A stretch of DNA of 62,954 nt, from NCBI RefSeq assembly GCF_030756675.1, contig NZ_JAVBXD010000030.1, positions 1 through 62,954 on the forward strand, written 5' to 3'. Source of the DNA: Bacillus multifaciens (GTDB lineage Bacteria > Bacillota > Bacilli > Bacillales > Bacillaceae_G). The notes beneath the pieces are model-generated. The model was not told the origin of the DNA, made no database searches, and saw only the letters and a list, made by a program, of their open reading frames with translations. Within the stretch, counting starts at the first letter, position 1. Every line of letters begins with the position of its first letter. Below are positions 18,054 through 27,328 of the stretch, in pieces. Position numbers and translations under genes: made by a program.

Positions 18054-19406
18054 TTGAAAACGATAACTGACTATCAAAATAAAAATATTCTTGTATTAGG
18101 TATGGCAAAAAGTGGCTATGCTGCAGCTGTCTTATTAAAGAAACTTGGAGCAAATGTAATTGTAAATGATAGCAAGCCGCTAGTTGAAAATCCGTTAGCG
18201 ACAGAATTACAAAATCAAGGTATGAAAGTTGTATGTGGCGGCCATCCTTTAGAATTATTAGAAAAAAATATTTCTGTCGTTGTAAAAAATCCAGGGATTC
18301 CGTATTCAAATCCGTTACTTATAGCAGCAAAAGAAAAAAATATTCCGATTGTAACAGAAGTAGAACTAGCGTATCGTATTTCGGAAGCCCCGTTTATTGG
18401 GATTACAGGATCAAACGGGAAAACAACGACAACAACATTAACGTTTGAAATGTTAAAAGAAGGAGAAAAACACCCTGTTATTGCTGGAAATATCGGGACG
18501 GTGGCATGTGAAGTTGCGCAAAATATAACGAAACAAGAAGTGGTTGTAACAGAACTTTCTTCTTTTCAATTAATGGGGATTGAAACATTTCAGCCGAAGA
18601 TTGCGGTACTATTAAATTTATTTGAAGCACACTTAGATTATCATGGTACGAAGGAAGAATACGGTTTAGCAAAAGCGAATATCTTTAAAAATCAAACTGA
18701 AAATGACTATAGTATCATTAATGCTGACGATGATGATGTAATGATGTTTTCTGAGCAAAGTAAAGGACAAAAGGTATACTTTTCTACGACGAAAGTAATT
18801 GAAGAAGGTGCTTGTGTAAAAGACGGTGCTCTTTACTTCAAAGGTGAAAAGGTAATTGATGTTCAAGATATCGTATTGCCGGGGAAACATAATTTAGAAA
18901 ATATACTAGCTGCTATGAGTATTGCAAAGCTTATGGGAGTTGCGAATGAAGCAATTATAGTAGTTTTAAAACGCTTTACAGGTGTAAAGCATCGTTTAGA
19001 ATATGTAACGACGATTCAAAACCGTAAGTTTTATAATGATTCGAAAGCAACGAATATGCTGGCGACAGAAAAAGCGTTATCTGCATTTACAAACCCAGTT
19101 ATTTTATTAGCTGGTGGACTAGATCGCGGGAATGAATTTGACGATTTAATTCCATACTTTGAGCATGTGAAGACGCTACTTACATTTGGACAAACTGCAC
19201 CGAAACTTGTCAAAGCTGCAGAAAAGGCTGGAATAAAAGTTATTAAATGTGTCGATAATGTGGAACAAGCGGTACAAGAAGCATTTGCTCTGTCTGAAGA
19301 AGGAGATGTAATTCTCTTATCTCCTGCATGTGCAAGTTGGGATCAATTTAAAACATTTGAAGAAAGAGGAGACATGTTTATACAAGCTGTGCATAAGCTA
19401 GTATAA
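18054..19406 (+). CDS. murD: UDP-MurNAc-L-alanine:D-glutamate ligase
   Basis: MurD adds D-glutamate to UDP-MurNAc-L-alanine with ATP. The start is TTG at 18054, directly after the mraY TAA; the protein begins [21 protein letters not shown]. The ATP loop [12 protein letters not shown] lies near residue 120, followed by TELSSFQL (about 164-171) and the C-terminal [19 protein letters not shown] (about 420-438), all family signatures. Length 450 is standard. A terminator follows, so the gene ends a transcription unit; spoVE has its own leader. Confidence 0.96.
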   Translation: MKTITDYQNKNILVLGMAKSGYAAAVLLKKLGANVIVNDSKPLVENPLATELQNQGMKVVCGGHPLELLEKNISVVVKNPGIPYSNPLLIAAKEKNIPIVTEVELAYRISEAPFIGITGSNGKTTTTTLTFEMLKEGEKHPVIAGNIGTVACEVAQNITKQEVVVTELSSFQLMGIETFQPKIAVLLNLFEAHLDYHGTKEEYGLAKANIFKNQTENDYSIINADDDDVMMFSEQSKGQKVYFSTTKVIEEGACVKDGALYFKGEKVIDVQDIVLPGKHNLENILAAMSIAKLMGVANEAIIVVLKRFTGVKHRLEYVTTIQNRKFYNDSKATNMLATEKALSAFTNPVILLAGGLDRGNEFDDLIPYFEHVKTLLTFGQTAPKLVKAAEKAGIKVIKCVDNVEQAVQEAFALSEEGDVILLSPACASWDQFKTFEERGDMFIQAVHKLV

Positions 19407-19407
19407 A

Positions 19408-19452
19408 GTGAAAGAATCATCAGTGGATTATTTCTACTGATGATTCTTTTAT
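19408..19452 (+). terminator. Terminator after murD
   Basis: AAGAATCATCAGT and the mirrored ACTGATGATTCTT form a 13-bp stem around a short loop, followed by TTT. Confidence 0.9.
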
Positions 19453-19467
19453 AGGTAGGATAATATG

Positions 19468-19512
19468 AAATTTCTATTAGTGGGAGGTTTCAGCATCCAC
19501 TAATGGAAATTT
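19468..19512 (+). repeat. 16-bp hairpin between murD and spoVE
   Basis: AAATTTCTATTAGTGG pairs with CCACTAATGGAAATTT with one wobble and a 13-base loop. No good T-run follows, and it lies 145 bases before the spoVE start. It may be a leader structure for spoVE or a second stop signal. Confidence 0.6.
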
Positions 19513-19657
19513 TATAGGCAGTTATTTCGCACATATCTTCTTTGATTTTTCGCAATTTTGAGGTGGGAATCATGCTGCTAGATGGCTGAATAAATGAGGC
19601 TTCGGTTGTGAAGAAACTATGGTTAACGAAAAGCTGCATTCAAAGAGGTGATACTTA

Positions 19658-20755
19658 TTGCGGGCAAAGAAGACTCCTGACTTTATTCTTATTATTGTAA
19701 CATTGTTACTTTTAACAGTAGGAATGGTGATGGTGTACAGTGCTAGTGCTGTATGGGCTTCGTATAAAATGGGAGATTCATTCTTTTTTGCAAAGCGTCA
19801 ATTGTTATTTGCTGGGCTTGGTGTCGTTGCTATGTTTTTCATCATGAGAATTGATTATTGGGTATGGCGTACATATTCCAAATTAATTTTACTTATCTGT
19901 TTTGTTCTCCTTATTCTAGTTTTGATTCCTGGCATTGGACTAGTACGCGGCGGAGCGCGCAGTTGGATTGGGATAGGGGCATTTTCTATTCAGCCTTCTG
20001 AGTTTATGAAGTTTGCGATGATTATTTTTTTAGCGAAATTTTTATCGGAAAAACAAAAAATGATCACATCTTTTAAACAGGGATTACTTCCTTCACTTAG
20101 TTTTGTATTTGTAGCATTTGGTATGATTATGTTGCAACCAGATTTGGGAACAGGAACTGTAATGGTTGGAACTTGTATCGTTATGATTTTTGTTTCGGGA
20201 GCACGGATTTTTCATTTTGCTATGTTAGGACTTATAGGAGTTGCAGGGTTTGTAGGGCTGATTGCATCGGCACCGTATCGAATAAAACGGATTACATCTT
20301 ATCTAGATCCATGGGCAGATCCGCTTGGAAGTGGATTTCAAATTATTCAATCGCTACTTGCAATCGGACCGGGAGGATTATTTGGCCTTGGTCTTGGTCA
20401 AAGTAGACAAAAATTTCTTTACTTACCAGAGCCGCAAACAGACTTTATTTTTGCGATTCTGTCTGAAGAATTAGGTTTTATTGGTGGTTCGTTTGTGTTA
20501 TTATTATTTAGTCTGTTGGTATGGCGCGGGATTCGTGTAGCGTTAGGGGCGCCAGACTTATACGGTACTTTTTTAGCAGTCGGGATTGTGGCGATGATTG
20601 CGATTCAAGTAATGATTAACATCGGCGTTGTAACTGGGTTAATGCCAGTTACAGGAATTACCTTACCATTTTTAAGCTATGGTGGGTCCAGCTTGACCCT
20701 TATGTTAATGGCGGTTGGAGTGTTACTAAATATAAGTCGTCATTCTCGCTACTAA
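19658..20755 (+). CDS. spoVE: Stage V sporulation protein E (SEDS glycosyltransferase)
   Basis: SpoVE is the FtsW/RodA-type peptidoglycan polymerase for spore cortex, partner of SpoVD. The 365 residues show about ten transmembrane helices with the SEDS signatures QPSEFMKFA (about 111-119), MLQPDLGTG (about 152-160) and the C-terminal GITLPFLSYGGSS (about 334-346). The start is a TTG at 19658 with AAGAGGTG ahead. It has its own leader after the murD terminator, consistent with mother-cell expression, though no clear sigma-E promoter was identified. Confidence 0.93.
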   Translation: MRAKKTPDFILIIVTLLLLTVGMVMVYSASAVWASYKMGDSFFFAKRQLLFAGLGVVAMFFIMRIDYWVWRTYSKLILLICFVLLILVLIPGIGLVRGGARSWIGIGAFSIQPSEFMKFAMIIFLAKFLSEKQKMITSFKQGLLPSLSFVFVAFGMIMLQPDLGTGTVMVGTCIVMIFVSGARIFHFAMLGLIGVAGFVGLIASAPYRIKRITSYLDPWADPLGSGFQIIQSLLAIGPGGLFGLGLGQSRQKFLYLPEPQTDFIFAILSEELGFIGGSFVLLLFSLLVWRGIRVALGAPDLYGTFLAVGIVAMIAIQVMINIGVVTGLMPVTGITLPFLSYGGSSLTLMLMAVGVLLNISRHSRY

Positions 20756-20781
20756 ACCCTGTTTTTATGACAGGGTTTTTC
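20751..20781 (+). terminator. Terminator after spoVE
   Basis: AAACCCTGT and ACAGGGTTT pair closely around TTTTATG, followed by TTC; a compact terminator overlapping the stop codon. Confidence 0.85.
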
Positions 20782-20922
20782 GTATGTAAAAATAGAAATT
20801 ATGCGATTGACATATGGATAGCATACAGTGAAATTTACTATGAGTAAGGTTAGCACAACAAATTGTACTTTTATTGTCCGAAATTAGCGGGATAATAGAA
20901 AAAGGAAGCGGAGGAATAGGCA

Positions 20923-22026
20923 GTGCGAGTATTAGTCAGTGGTGGCGGAACGGGCGGGCACATTTATCCAGCTCTTGCGTTAATTCGAGAAATCAAAAAA
21001 ATACATCCAGAAGCAAGGTTTTTATATATTGGTACAGAAAATGGTTTAGAAAGCAAAATTGTTCGCAAAGCTGGTATACCATTTCAATCTATAGTTATTA
21101 GTGGTTTTAAGCGGAAATTATCAATTGATAATGTGAAAACGGTGATGCGTTTTGTAAAAGGTGTACAGGATAGCAAACGATATATACGTCGTTTTAATCC
21201 AGATGTTGTAATTGGAACAGGTGGTTATGTATGTGGTCCAGTTGTATACGCAGCAGCTAAACTTGGTATTCCAACAATTGTACATGAACAAAATAGTGTA
21301 CCTGGTGTAACAAATAAATTTTTGAGCCGTTACGTGAATAAAGTAGCGGTATGTTTTGAAGACGCAGCAGAACATTTCCCGCAAAATAAAGTTGTGATGA
21401 CAGGAAATCCTCGTGCTTCAGAAGTGCTGAAGCAAAATGGTATGAGAGGAAAGCGCTCTGTAGGTTTATCTCTTTCCAAAAAATCAGTGCTAATTTTTGG
21501 TGGAAGTAGAGGCGCTAGACCAATTAATGACGCGTTTTTAGAAGCAATTGAACAATTTGGTAATAAAACTTATGAAGTATTGTATGTTACAGGTGAAGTG
21601 CATTATGATAAAGTGATGGAATTGGTGAAACAAAAAGGGAATCCACACAATGTTATCATTAAGCCGTTTATTGATAATATGCCTGAAGTACTTACAGGAG
21701 TGGATCTTGTTGTTTCACGTGCAGGTGCTACAACGCTAGCTGAGTTGACAGCTTTAGGAAAACCAAGTATCTTAATTCCAAGTCCATATGTAACAAACAA
21801 TCACCAAGAGAAAAATGCCCTTTCTGTCGTTGAGAAAGGAGCAGCGAAGATGCTTCTTGAGAAAGAGTTAACAGGTGAAACACTTCTTGGCGATATTGAT
21901 GAGATTTTATTGGATACACAGAAATTACAAAATATGAAACTAGCTGCAAAACAGTTAGGAATTCCAGATGCAGCAAACAAGTTATTTGAAGTAATGAAAA
22001 AACTTGTAGAAAATAACGTAAGGTGA
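20923..22026 (+). CDS. murG: UDP-GlcNAc:lipid I N-acetylglucosamine transferase
   Basis: MurG adds GlcNAc to lipid I on the inner membrane face to make lipid II. The start is GTG 20923 with GCGGAGGA ahead; the protein begins [20 protein letters not shown], the family's N-terminal glycine loop. Other signatures are [11 protein letters not shown] (about 91-101), HEQNSVPG (about 124-131) and the C-domain [24 protein letters not shown] (about 266-289). Length 367 is normal. About 170 bases separate it from spoVE, so it may have its own promoter. Confidence 0.96.
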   Translation: MRVLVSGGGTGGHIYPALALIREIKKIHPEARFLYIGTENGLESKIVRKAGIPFQSIVISGFKRKLSIDNVKTVMRFVKGVQDSKRYIRRFNPDVVIGTGGYVCGPVVYAAAKLGIPTIVHEQNSVPGVTNKFLSRYVNKVAVCFEDAAEHFPQNKVVMTGNPRASEVLKQNGMRGKRSVGLSLSKKSVLIFGGSRGARPINDAFLEAIEQFGNKTYEVLYVTGEVHYDKVMELVKQKGNPHNVIIKPFIDNMPEVLTGVDLVVSRAGATTLAELTALGKPSILIPSPYVTNNHQEKNALSVVEKGAAKMLLEKELTGETLLGDIDEILLDTQKLQNMKLAAKQLGIPDAANKLFEVMKKLVENNVR

Positions 22027-22076
22027 ATGCCCTGCATACTACTGTAGTATAGAGATTTAATATGGGGGAGAGCATC

Positions 22077-22982
22077 ATGAAACAATTAGCAAACGAACTT
22101 ATGGAAGCGCAAGTAGGAAAAGTATTAGAAAATGAACCATTAGCTCGTTATACAACGATGAAAATAGGTGGTCCAGCAGATATCTTAGTAATTCCAAGCA
22201 ACGTGGAAGGTGTAGAAAAATCGTTAGAGCTTGTGAAAAAGCATGGAACAAAGTGGACTGCAATTGGTCGTGGATCTAATCTGCTTATCTCAGATAACGG
22301 AATTGAAGGTGTTGTCATTCGATTAGGAGAGGGTTTGGATCATTTAGAAGTGACTGGAACAAATGTCCGTGTAGGAGGAGGATATCCTCTTATCAAGCTT
22401 TCAACTTTACTAAGCCGTCAAGGACTCGCAGGATTAGAGTTTGCTAGTGGAATTCCGGGAAGTGTAGGCGGAGCCGTTTATATGAATGCAGGTGCTCATA
22501 AATCGGATATGTCTGAAATTTTGAAGAGAGCTCGTGTGTTGTTTGAAGATGGAAAGATTGAGTGGCTAACGAAAGAAGAACTAGACTTTTCTTATCGTAC
22601 ATCTGTTTTACAAAAGAAGTGCCCTGGTATAGTACTAGAAGTGGAATTGCAGTTGGAAGAAGGAAATCGTGACGAAATTATTGGTATTATGCAAAAAAAT
22701 AAAGATTATCGTCGTGATACACAACCCTGGAATCATCCTTGTGCAGGAAGTATTTTTAGAAATCCGCTACCAAACTATGCAGGTAATCTAGTCGAAAAGG
22801 CTGGACTGCGCGGTTATCAAATTGGTGGTGCGAAAATTTCAGAAATGCATGGGAATTTTATTGTAAATACAGGTGCAGCATCAGCTCAAGATGTTCTTGA
22901 TTTAATCGCTTTTGTAAAGAAGACAATAAAAGAACAGTTTGGGATAAATATGTATACCGAAGTAGAAATCATTGGAAGATAA
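22077..22982 (+). CDS. murB: UDP-N-acetylenolpyruvoylglucosamine reductase
   Basis: MurB uses NADPH and FAD to reduce the enolpyruvyl group and form UDP-MurNAc. The start is ATG 22077, with GGGGGAG ahead; an upstream in-frame ATG at 22062 overlaps that ribosome-binding site. The 301 residues contain [15 protein letters not shown] (about 25-39), GRGSNLLIS (about 62-70), [19 protein letters not shown] (about 120-138) and the catalytic GSIFRNP (about 222-228). It follows murG by 50 bases and lies before divIB. Confidence 0.96.
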   Translation: MKQLANELMEAQVGKVLENEPLARYTTMKIGGPADILVIPSNVEGVEKSLELVKKHGTKWTAIGRGSNLLISDNGIEGVVIRLGEGLDHLEVTGTNVRVGGGYPLIKLSTLLSRQGLAGLEFASGIPGSVGGAVYMNAGAHKSDMSEILKRARVLFEDGKIEWLTKEELDFSYRTSVLQKKCPGIVLEVELQLEEGNRDEIIGIMQKNKDYRRDTQPWNHPCAGSIFRNPLPNYAGNLVEKAGLRGYQIGGAKISEMHGNFIVNTGAASAQDVLDLIAFVKKTIKEQFGINMYTEVEIIGR

Positions 22983-23025
22983 CAGTTGTCTGTCCCGCTT
23001 ATTGTCATTTATGATATAATAAGAA

Positions 23026-23054
23026 GCAGAACGGCATGCATAACATGCCGTTCT
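23026..23054 (+). repeat. Hairpin between murB and divIB
   Basis: AGAACGGCATG and CATGCCGTTCT pair perfectly over 11 bp around a short loop. The following bases (TTATGTT) are a poor T tail, so it may be a weak terminator or a processing or stability element in the divIB leader. Confidence 0.65.
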
Positions 23055-23078
23055 TTATGTTACATAGGGGGAGCGTAC

Positions 23079-23825
23079 ATGAAGAATAGTAAAGTTATTA
23101 AGTTACAAGATCGTGTACCAAAGTTAAAAAATCAGAAGAAGAAAAAACAAGGAAATAATCGATTAATTTTATATGTATCGATTTTATTTTTATTGGTGCT
23201 TTTTTTAATTTATTTTCAATCTCCGCTTAGCAATATAAAGCAGATTACAGTTCATGGTAATCATTATATGACGGATGAACAAATAATGGAGCAGACAGGA
23301 ATTACATATAAAACAGGTTATTTTCGTGTAGTCGGTCATCAAGCAGAAGAGAATTTAAAAAAGCAAAAGGAAATTAAAAATGTCCATGTGAAAAAACAAT
23401 TTCCAAATAAAATTGTTATCGACGTTGAGGAATATGTGACAATTGGCTACATTAATAAAGATGGTAAATTATATCCCCTTTTGCAAAATGGAAAATCATT
23501 AGATGCTCTTCCAAATGGGAAGTTGCCAGTTGCTGCACCGATTTTTATTCCTTTTGACGAAAAGAAAATGAAAGAATTGATTGCTGAACTAGAAAAATTA
23601 ACACCAGCTGTTCTTCGATCCATTTCAGAAATTCAATACAAACCAACAGATTTGTATGCAGATCATCTTACATTGTATATGAATGAGGGATACGAAGTAA
23701 GTGTGGTGATTCAAGACTTTGCAAAACGAATGGAAGCTTACCCTCTTATTATTAAGAATTTATCGCCAGATAAAAAAGCAATTATTCATCTAGAAGTAGG
23801 TGCTTATACTGAATATATCAATTAA
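23079..23825 (+). CDS. divIB: Cell division protein DivIB/FtsQ
   Basis: DivIB is a bitopic divisome protein working with FtsL and DivIC. The start is ATG 23079 with AGGGGGAG ahead. The 248 residues have a basic N-terminus, one transmembrane helix (LILYVSILFLLVLFLIYF, about 28-45) and a POTRA domain (ITVHGNHYMTDEQIMEQTGI, about 59-78, on to about 120), then the beta domain. This order matches family structure. No ylxW, ylxX or sbp genes follow, unlike B. subtilis; about 400 non-coding bases lead to ftsA. Confidence 0.94.
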   Translation: MKNSKVIKLQDRVPKLKNQKKKKQGNNRLILYVSILFLLVLFLIYFQSPLSNIKQITVHGNHYMTDEQIMEQTGITYKTGYFRVVGHQAEENLKKQKEIKNVHVKKQFPNKIVIDVEEYVTIGYINKDGKLYPLLQNGKSLDALPNGKLPVAAPIFIPFDEKKMKELIAELEKLTPAVLRSISEIQYKPTDLYADHLTLYMNEGYEVSVVIQDFAKRMEAYPLIIKNLSPDKKAIIHLEVGAYTEYIN

Positions 23826-24231
23826 ATGATATAAAAGGTGGTAAAGTAGATACTTTGATTGTAAAATATGTTTTGTTAGGAAAAATAGGAATGTATTCTT
23901 GAAAATTATGTAATTTAGTCATATTTTTTCCTGTTTTCTTTTTTAATATAATCTTAGGTGCAAGTTTCACTTTTCTAGAAGTACATCTTAGTGTAGACTT
24001 ATAATTGGCGGTAATCTTTGTATTTAGAGAAGATTATTTCAAAATATAACAGCGATTTGCATATTATTGTTATAAAAGTGAATGAATGCCAAATAAAAAT
24101 AAGAAAAATATAGTGTTAAAAAAGGGAAACTCATAAATACGTTGAATATTTTTCTTATAACATAGTAAAGCAACGATTGTTGTTCCATATATTGATTTTT
24201 ATGGTATAAATAAAGAAGGAGGTGCCAGAGA
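23826..24231 (+). other. Non-coding region with ftsA leader
   Basis: These ~400 A/T-rich bases contain no credible ORF. A TATAAT-like hexamer lies near 23947 and an AGGAAAAA element near 23878 could belong to a sigma-H promoter, as known for ftsA in B. subtilis; neither has a convincing partner. The ftsA ribosome-binding site AAGGAGGTG ends the region. Confidence 0.45.
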
Positions 24232-25557
24232 ATGAACAGCAATGAAATATATGTTAGTCTTGACATCGGTACATCCAATGTTAAAGTCATAATTGGCGAG
24301 ATGGTCAATGACGCTTTAAACATTATTGGTGTTGGAAATGTAAAGTCAAATGGTTTGAAAAAGGGCTCCATTGTTGACATAGATGAGACTGTACAATCGA
24401 TTAAAAAGGCTATCGAACAAGCTGAACGCATGGTAGGAATACACATTGAACGAGTTGTTGTAGGTGTAAATGCAAATCAAGTACAGCTTCTTCCTTGTCA
24501 TGGAGTAGTCGCTGTTTCAAATGAAGACCGTGAAATTGGAAACGAAGATGTGCTTCGGGTACTTGATGCAGCACAAGTTGTGTCAATTGCACCAGAGCGC
24601 GAATTTATTGATGTGGTACCTCGACAGTTTATCGTAGACGGTCTCGATGAAATTAATGATCCGCGCGGAATGATTGGCGTACGTTTAGAAATGGAAGGTA
24701 CATTAGTTACAGGCTCGAGAACATTGTTACATAATTTACTTCGATGTGTAGAAAAAGCGGGCCTTGAAATAATTGATATTTGCCTTCAGCCATTAGCAGC
24801 ATCAGCAGTTGCTTTATCGAACGATGAAAAAAATAGAGGGGTTGCTCTTGTTGACATCGGTGGAGGTTCGACGACATTATCAATTTTCCAAGATGGAGAA
24901 TTACAAACAACAAGTATATTACCGATTGGCGGAGATCATATTACAAAAGATATTGCCATCGGTTTGAAAACATCAACTGAAAATGCCGAACAAATTAAGC
25001 TGAAATATGGACATGCTTTTTATGATACAGCATCTGAGGAAGAAGTGTTTACTGTTTCAATGATGGGTAGTGATCAAACAGAGCAATATTCTCAAGTAGA
25101 GTTAGCTGATGTCATTGAAGCTCGTGTAGAGGAAATTCTTATACTTGTACAAGATGAGGTACAAAAATTTGGCATTAAACAGTTACCAGCTGGTTATGTA
25201 CTTACTGGTGGTGTTGTTTCTATGTCTGGTATTCTTGATCTTGCAAATGACATTCTACATCAAAATGTTCGTATTGCGACGCCAGATTATATTGGTGTAC
25301 GTGAACCACAATATACAATTGGTGTTGGACTTATTAAAAATGCATACCAAAAAGCTAAGTTGCGAGGAAAGAGTATGCAGGAAAAGCAGGAAAACTTTGA
25401 ATTACAGCATACACATGCACCAGTACCTGCTGCAGTGCAACAACCGGCAAAGCAAAAGCCTCGTAACAATAATAACAACAATAATAACAATAACGATAAT
25501 AACAATGAACGAATGATGTCAAAAGTGAAGCGTGTATTCCGATATTTATGGGATTAG
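24232..25557 (+). CDS. ftsA: Cell division protein FtsA
   Basis: FtsA is an actin-like ATPase that anchors FtsZ filaments to the membrane. The 441 residues contain the phosphate-1 motif YVSLDIGTSNVKVIIGE (about 7-23), VALVDIGGGSTTLSIF (about 204-219) and VLTGGVVSMSGI (about 323-334). The last residues (MMSKVKRVFRYLWD) form the amphipathic membrane-targeting helix. Just before it lies a striking run of asparagines encoded by AAC/AAT triplets, a flexible linker that is probably variable in length. It precedes ftsZ by 39 bases. Confidence 0.97.
   Translation: MNSNEIYVSLDIGTSNVKVIIGEMVNDALNIIGVGNVKSNGLKKGSIVDIDETVQSIKKAIEQAERMVGIHIERVVVGVNANQVQLLPCHGVVAVSNEDREIGNEDVLRVLDAAQVVSIAPEREFIDVVPRQFIVDGLDEINDPRGMIGVRLEMEGTLVTGSRTLLHNLLRCVEKAGLEIIDICLQPLAASAVALSNDEKNRGVALVDIGGGSTTLSIFQDGELQTTSILPIGGDHITKDIAIGLKTSTENAEQIKLKYGHAFYDTASEEEVFTVSMMGSDQTEQYSQVELADVIEARVEEILILVQDEVQKFGIKQLPAGYVLTGGVVSMSGILDLANDILHQNVRIATPDYIGVREPQYTIGVGLIKNAYQKAKLRGKSMQEKQENFELQHTHAPVPAAVQQPAKQKPRNNNNNNNNNNDNNNERMMSKVKRVFRYLWD
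25462..25509 (+). repeat. AAC/AAT microsatellite encoding a poly-Asn linker in FtsA
   Basis: About 15 consecutive triplets are AAC or AAT with one GAT interruption. The tract encodes the linker between the FtsA body and its membrane helix, and as a simple repeat it is prone to length change. Confidence 0.8.
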
Positions 25558-25596
25558 GTTTGAACGCGAAAAATGAGGTTCTAGGGGGATTTCGAC

Positions 25597-26748
25597 ATGT
25601 TAGAGTTTGATACTACACAAGATCAATTAGCAAATATAAAAGTTATTGGTGTTGGCGGCGGCGGAAACAATGCTGTCAATCGTATGATTGAAAATGGTGT
25701 ACAGGGCGTGGACTTTATCGCCGTAAACACAGATGCACAAGCACTAAATTTATCAAAAGCTGAAACAAGAATGCAAATCGGTGGTAAATTAACGCGCGGA
25801 CTTGGTGCTGGAGCAAATCCAGAAGTAGGAAAAAAAGCTGCTGAAGAAAGTAAAGAACAAATTCAAGAAGCACTTCGTGGTGCGGATATGGTCTTTGTCA
25901 CAGCTGGTATGGGCGGTGGAACTGGGACAGGAGCAGCTCCAGTTATTGCACAAATTGCAAAAGAGCTAGGCGCATTAACAGTTGGAGTTGTAACTCGCCC
26001 ATTTACATTTGAAGGTCGCAAGCGTGCAACGCAAGCTACATCTGGAATTGCTGCGTTTAAAGAAAATGTAGATACAATTATTGTTATCCCGAATGATCGT
26101 ATTTTAGAAATTGTGGATAAAAATACACCAATGCTTGAAGCGTTCCGGGAAGCAGATAATGTATTACGTCAAGGTGTTCAAGGTATTTCTGACTTAATTG
26201 CAACGCCTGGTCTTATTAACTTAGACTTTGCAGACGTAAAAACAATCATGTCTAACAAAGGTTCTGCCTTAATGGGTATTGGTATCGGAACTGGTGAAAA
26301 CCGTGCGACAGAAGCGGCAAAACGCGCGATTTCTAGTCCATTGTTAGAAACATCTATTGATGGTGCACAAGGTGTTATTATGAACATTACAGGTGGCACG
26401 AATTTAAGTTTATATGAAGTACAAGAAGCAGCAGATATTGTAGCTTCAGCTTCAGATCCGGAAGTAAATATGATTTTCGGTTCAGTAATTAATGAAGGTT
26501 TAAAAGATGAAATTGTTGTAACAGTGATTGCAACAGGTTTTGATGATAGCATCTCAATGCAACCACCTAAGCCACTTACTCGTCCTACAGCAACTTCTAC
26601 TAAAAGTGTGCAGCAATCAGTACAACCGGTTAAACAACGTGAAGTAAAGCGTGAGGTTATGCGTGAAGAGCCAGTTGTGAATGATCGTCACGCAGATGTA
26701 GATGATATCGATATCCCAGCATTTTTACGTAATCGTCGCAGACGCTAA
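25597..26748 (+). CDS. ftsZ: Cell division protein FtsZ
   Basis: FtsZ is the tubulin-like GTPase that forms the Z ring. The 383 residues contain [17 protein letters not shown] (about 14-30), the tubulin signature [10 protein letters not shown] (about 107-116) and [11 protein letters not shown] (about 165-175). A variable linker (about 318-365) precedes the C-terminal peptide [14 protein letters not shown], which binds FtsA, SepF and other partners. It is the last gene of the dcw cluster, followed by two terminators. Confidence 0.98.
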   Translation: MLEFDTTQDQLANIKVIGVGGGGNNAVNRMIENGVQGVDFIAVNTDAQALNLSKAETRMQIGGKLTRGLGAGANPEVGKKAAEESKEQIQEALRGADMVFVTAGMGGGTGTGAAPVIAQIAKELGALTVGVVTRPFTFEGRKRATQATSGIAAFKENVDTIIVIPNDRILEIVDKNTPMLEAFREADNVLRQGVQGISDLIATPGLINLDFADVKTIMSNKGSALMGIGIGTGENRATEAAKRAISSPLLETSIDGAQGVIMNITGGTNLSLYEVQEAADIVASASDPEVNMIFGSVINEGLKDEIVVTVIATGFDDSISMQPPKPLTRPTATSTKSVQQSVQPVKQREVKREVMREEPVVNDRHADVDDIDIPAFLRNRRRR

Positions 26749-26770
26749 GGGAGCGATTATAAAGTGAAAC

Positions 26771-26806
26771 TTTAAGCAGTGGGGACTCCCCACTGCTTAT
26801 TCTTTA
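26771..26806 (+). terminator. Terminator after ftsZ (first)
   Basis: AAGCAGTGGGGA and CCCACTGCTT pair around CTCC and lead into TATTCTTT. It ends the dcw transcript. Confidence 0.85.
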
Positions 26807-26870
26807 AACCAATCAAGCTCTTCCTGTTCATAGGTAGCGAGATGAATTTTCGTATATCATGGAATATAAA

Positions 26871-26917
26871 AAAGGCAACCAACTATGCATTATAGATGGT
26901 TGCCTTTTTTTATTCTT
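26871..26917. terminator. Second terminator after ftsZ
   Basis: AAAAAAGGCAACCA and TGGTTGCCTTTTTTT flank a ~15-base loop. A-run and T-run on opposite sides allow use on either strand. Confidence 0.85.
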
Positions 26918-26967
26918 TTTATCCCGCTATTTTTGGTTAGTAAAATCCTTACTGATAGAAGTTTTGC

Positions 26968-27174
26968 TTTATATATAAAACCATTTTAAATTTTCGACAT
27001 ATAGCTTGCTGCGATGCAGAAAAAAGGAAGCTGCACTTGCTTGCTATCTCTGGTTTTCACTGCGCATGTGGCCGAAAAAGGCCCTGACCGCTTCTATGCA
27101 CGGACAGATTCTCTCGCCCACCTAAAAAGAATGGTTTTATGTCGGTTTTTTAATTTGGATTTATATAGATATAA
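26968..27174 (-). repeat. bcr-type interspersed repeat, copy 2 (inverted)
   Basis: The minus strand carries the same element as at 15.3 kb, with ACCGACATAAAA, AGAAGCGGTCAG and a TTTATATATA end, in the opposite orientation. It lies just upstream of the spoIIG promoter. The ORF across it is a by-product of the repeat. Confidence 0.8.
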
Positions 27175-27262
27175 ATTCCGTTACTTACTCAAAGAAAGCC
27201 CTTTTTTTAGATGACAAATTATTCCTCAAAGTTTCAAAATAACAAGAAATCCCTTCCGTAAA

Positions 27263-27296
27263 TTGACACACTTTTCCATTGGATATGCATTATACT
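27263..27296 (+). promoter_or_regulatory. spoIIG promoter with 22-base spacer
   Basis: TTGACA (27263-27268) and TATACT (27291-27296) are separated by 22 bases instead of 17. This abnormal spacing is the hallmark of the B. subtilis spoIIG promoter, which needs phosphorylated Spo0A. A possible degenerate 0A box (TGACAAA) lies near 27215. Confidence 0.8.
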
Positions 27297-27328
27297 AGTC
27301 TCAACTTTATAAAAAAGAGGTGAACCGT

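Noticed and set aside
25287-25505. Minus-strand ORF with a Leu-rich start opposite the end of ftsA
   Set aside because: The poly-Leu is the antisense of the Asn codon repeat; no ribosome-binding site.
27014-27214. 66-codon ORF after ftsZ
   Set aside because: It lies across the inverted bcr-type repeat and has Arg/Cys/Ser-rich shadow composition.
27320-27328. GTG at 27320 as the start of spoIIGA
   Set aside because: It lies within the AGAGGTG ribosome-binding site; TTG 27329 has correct spacing and matches the family N-terminus.
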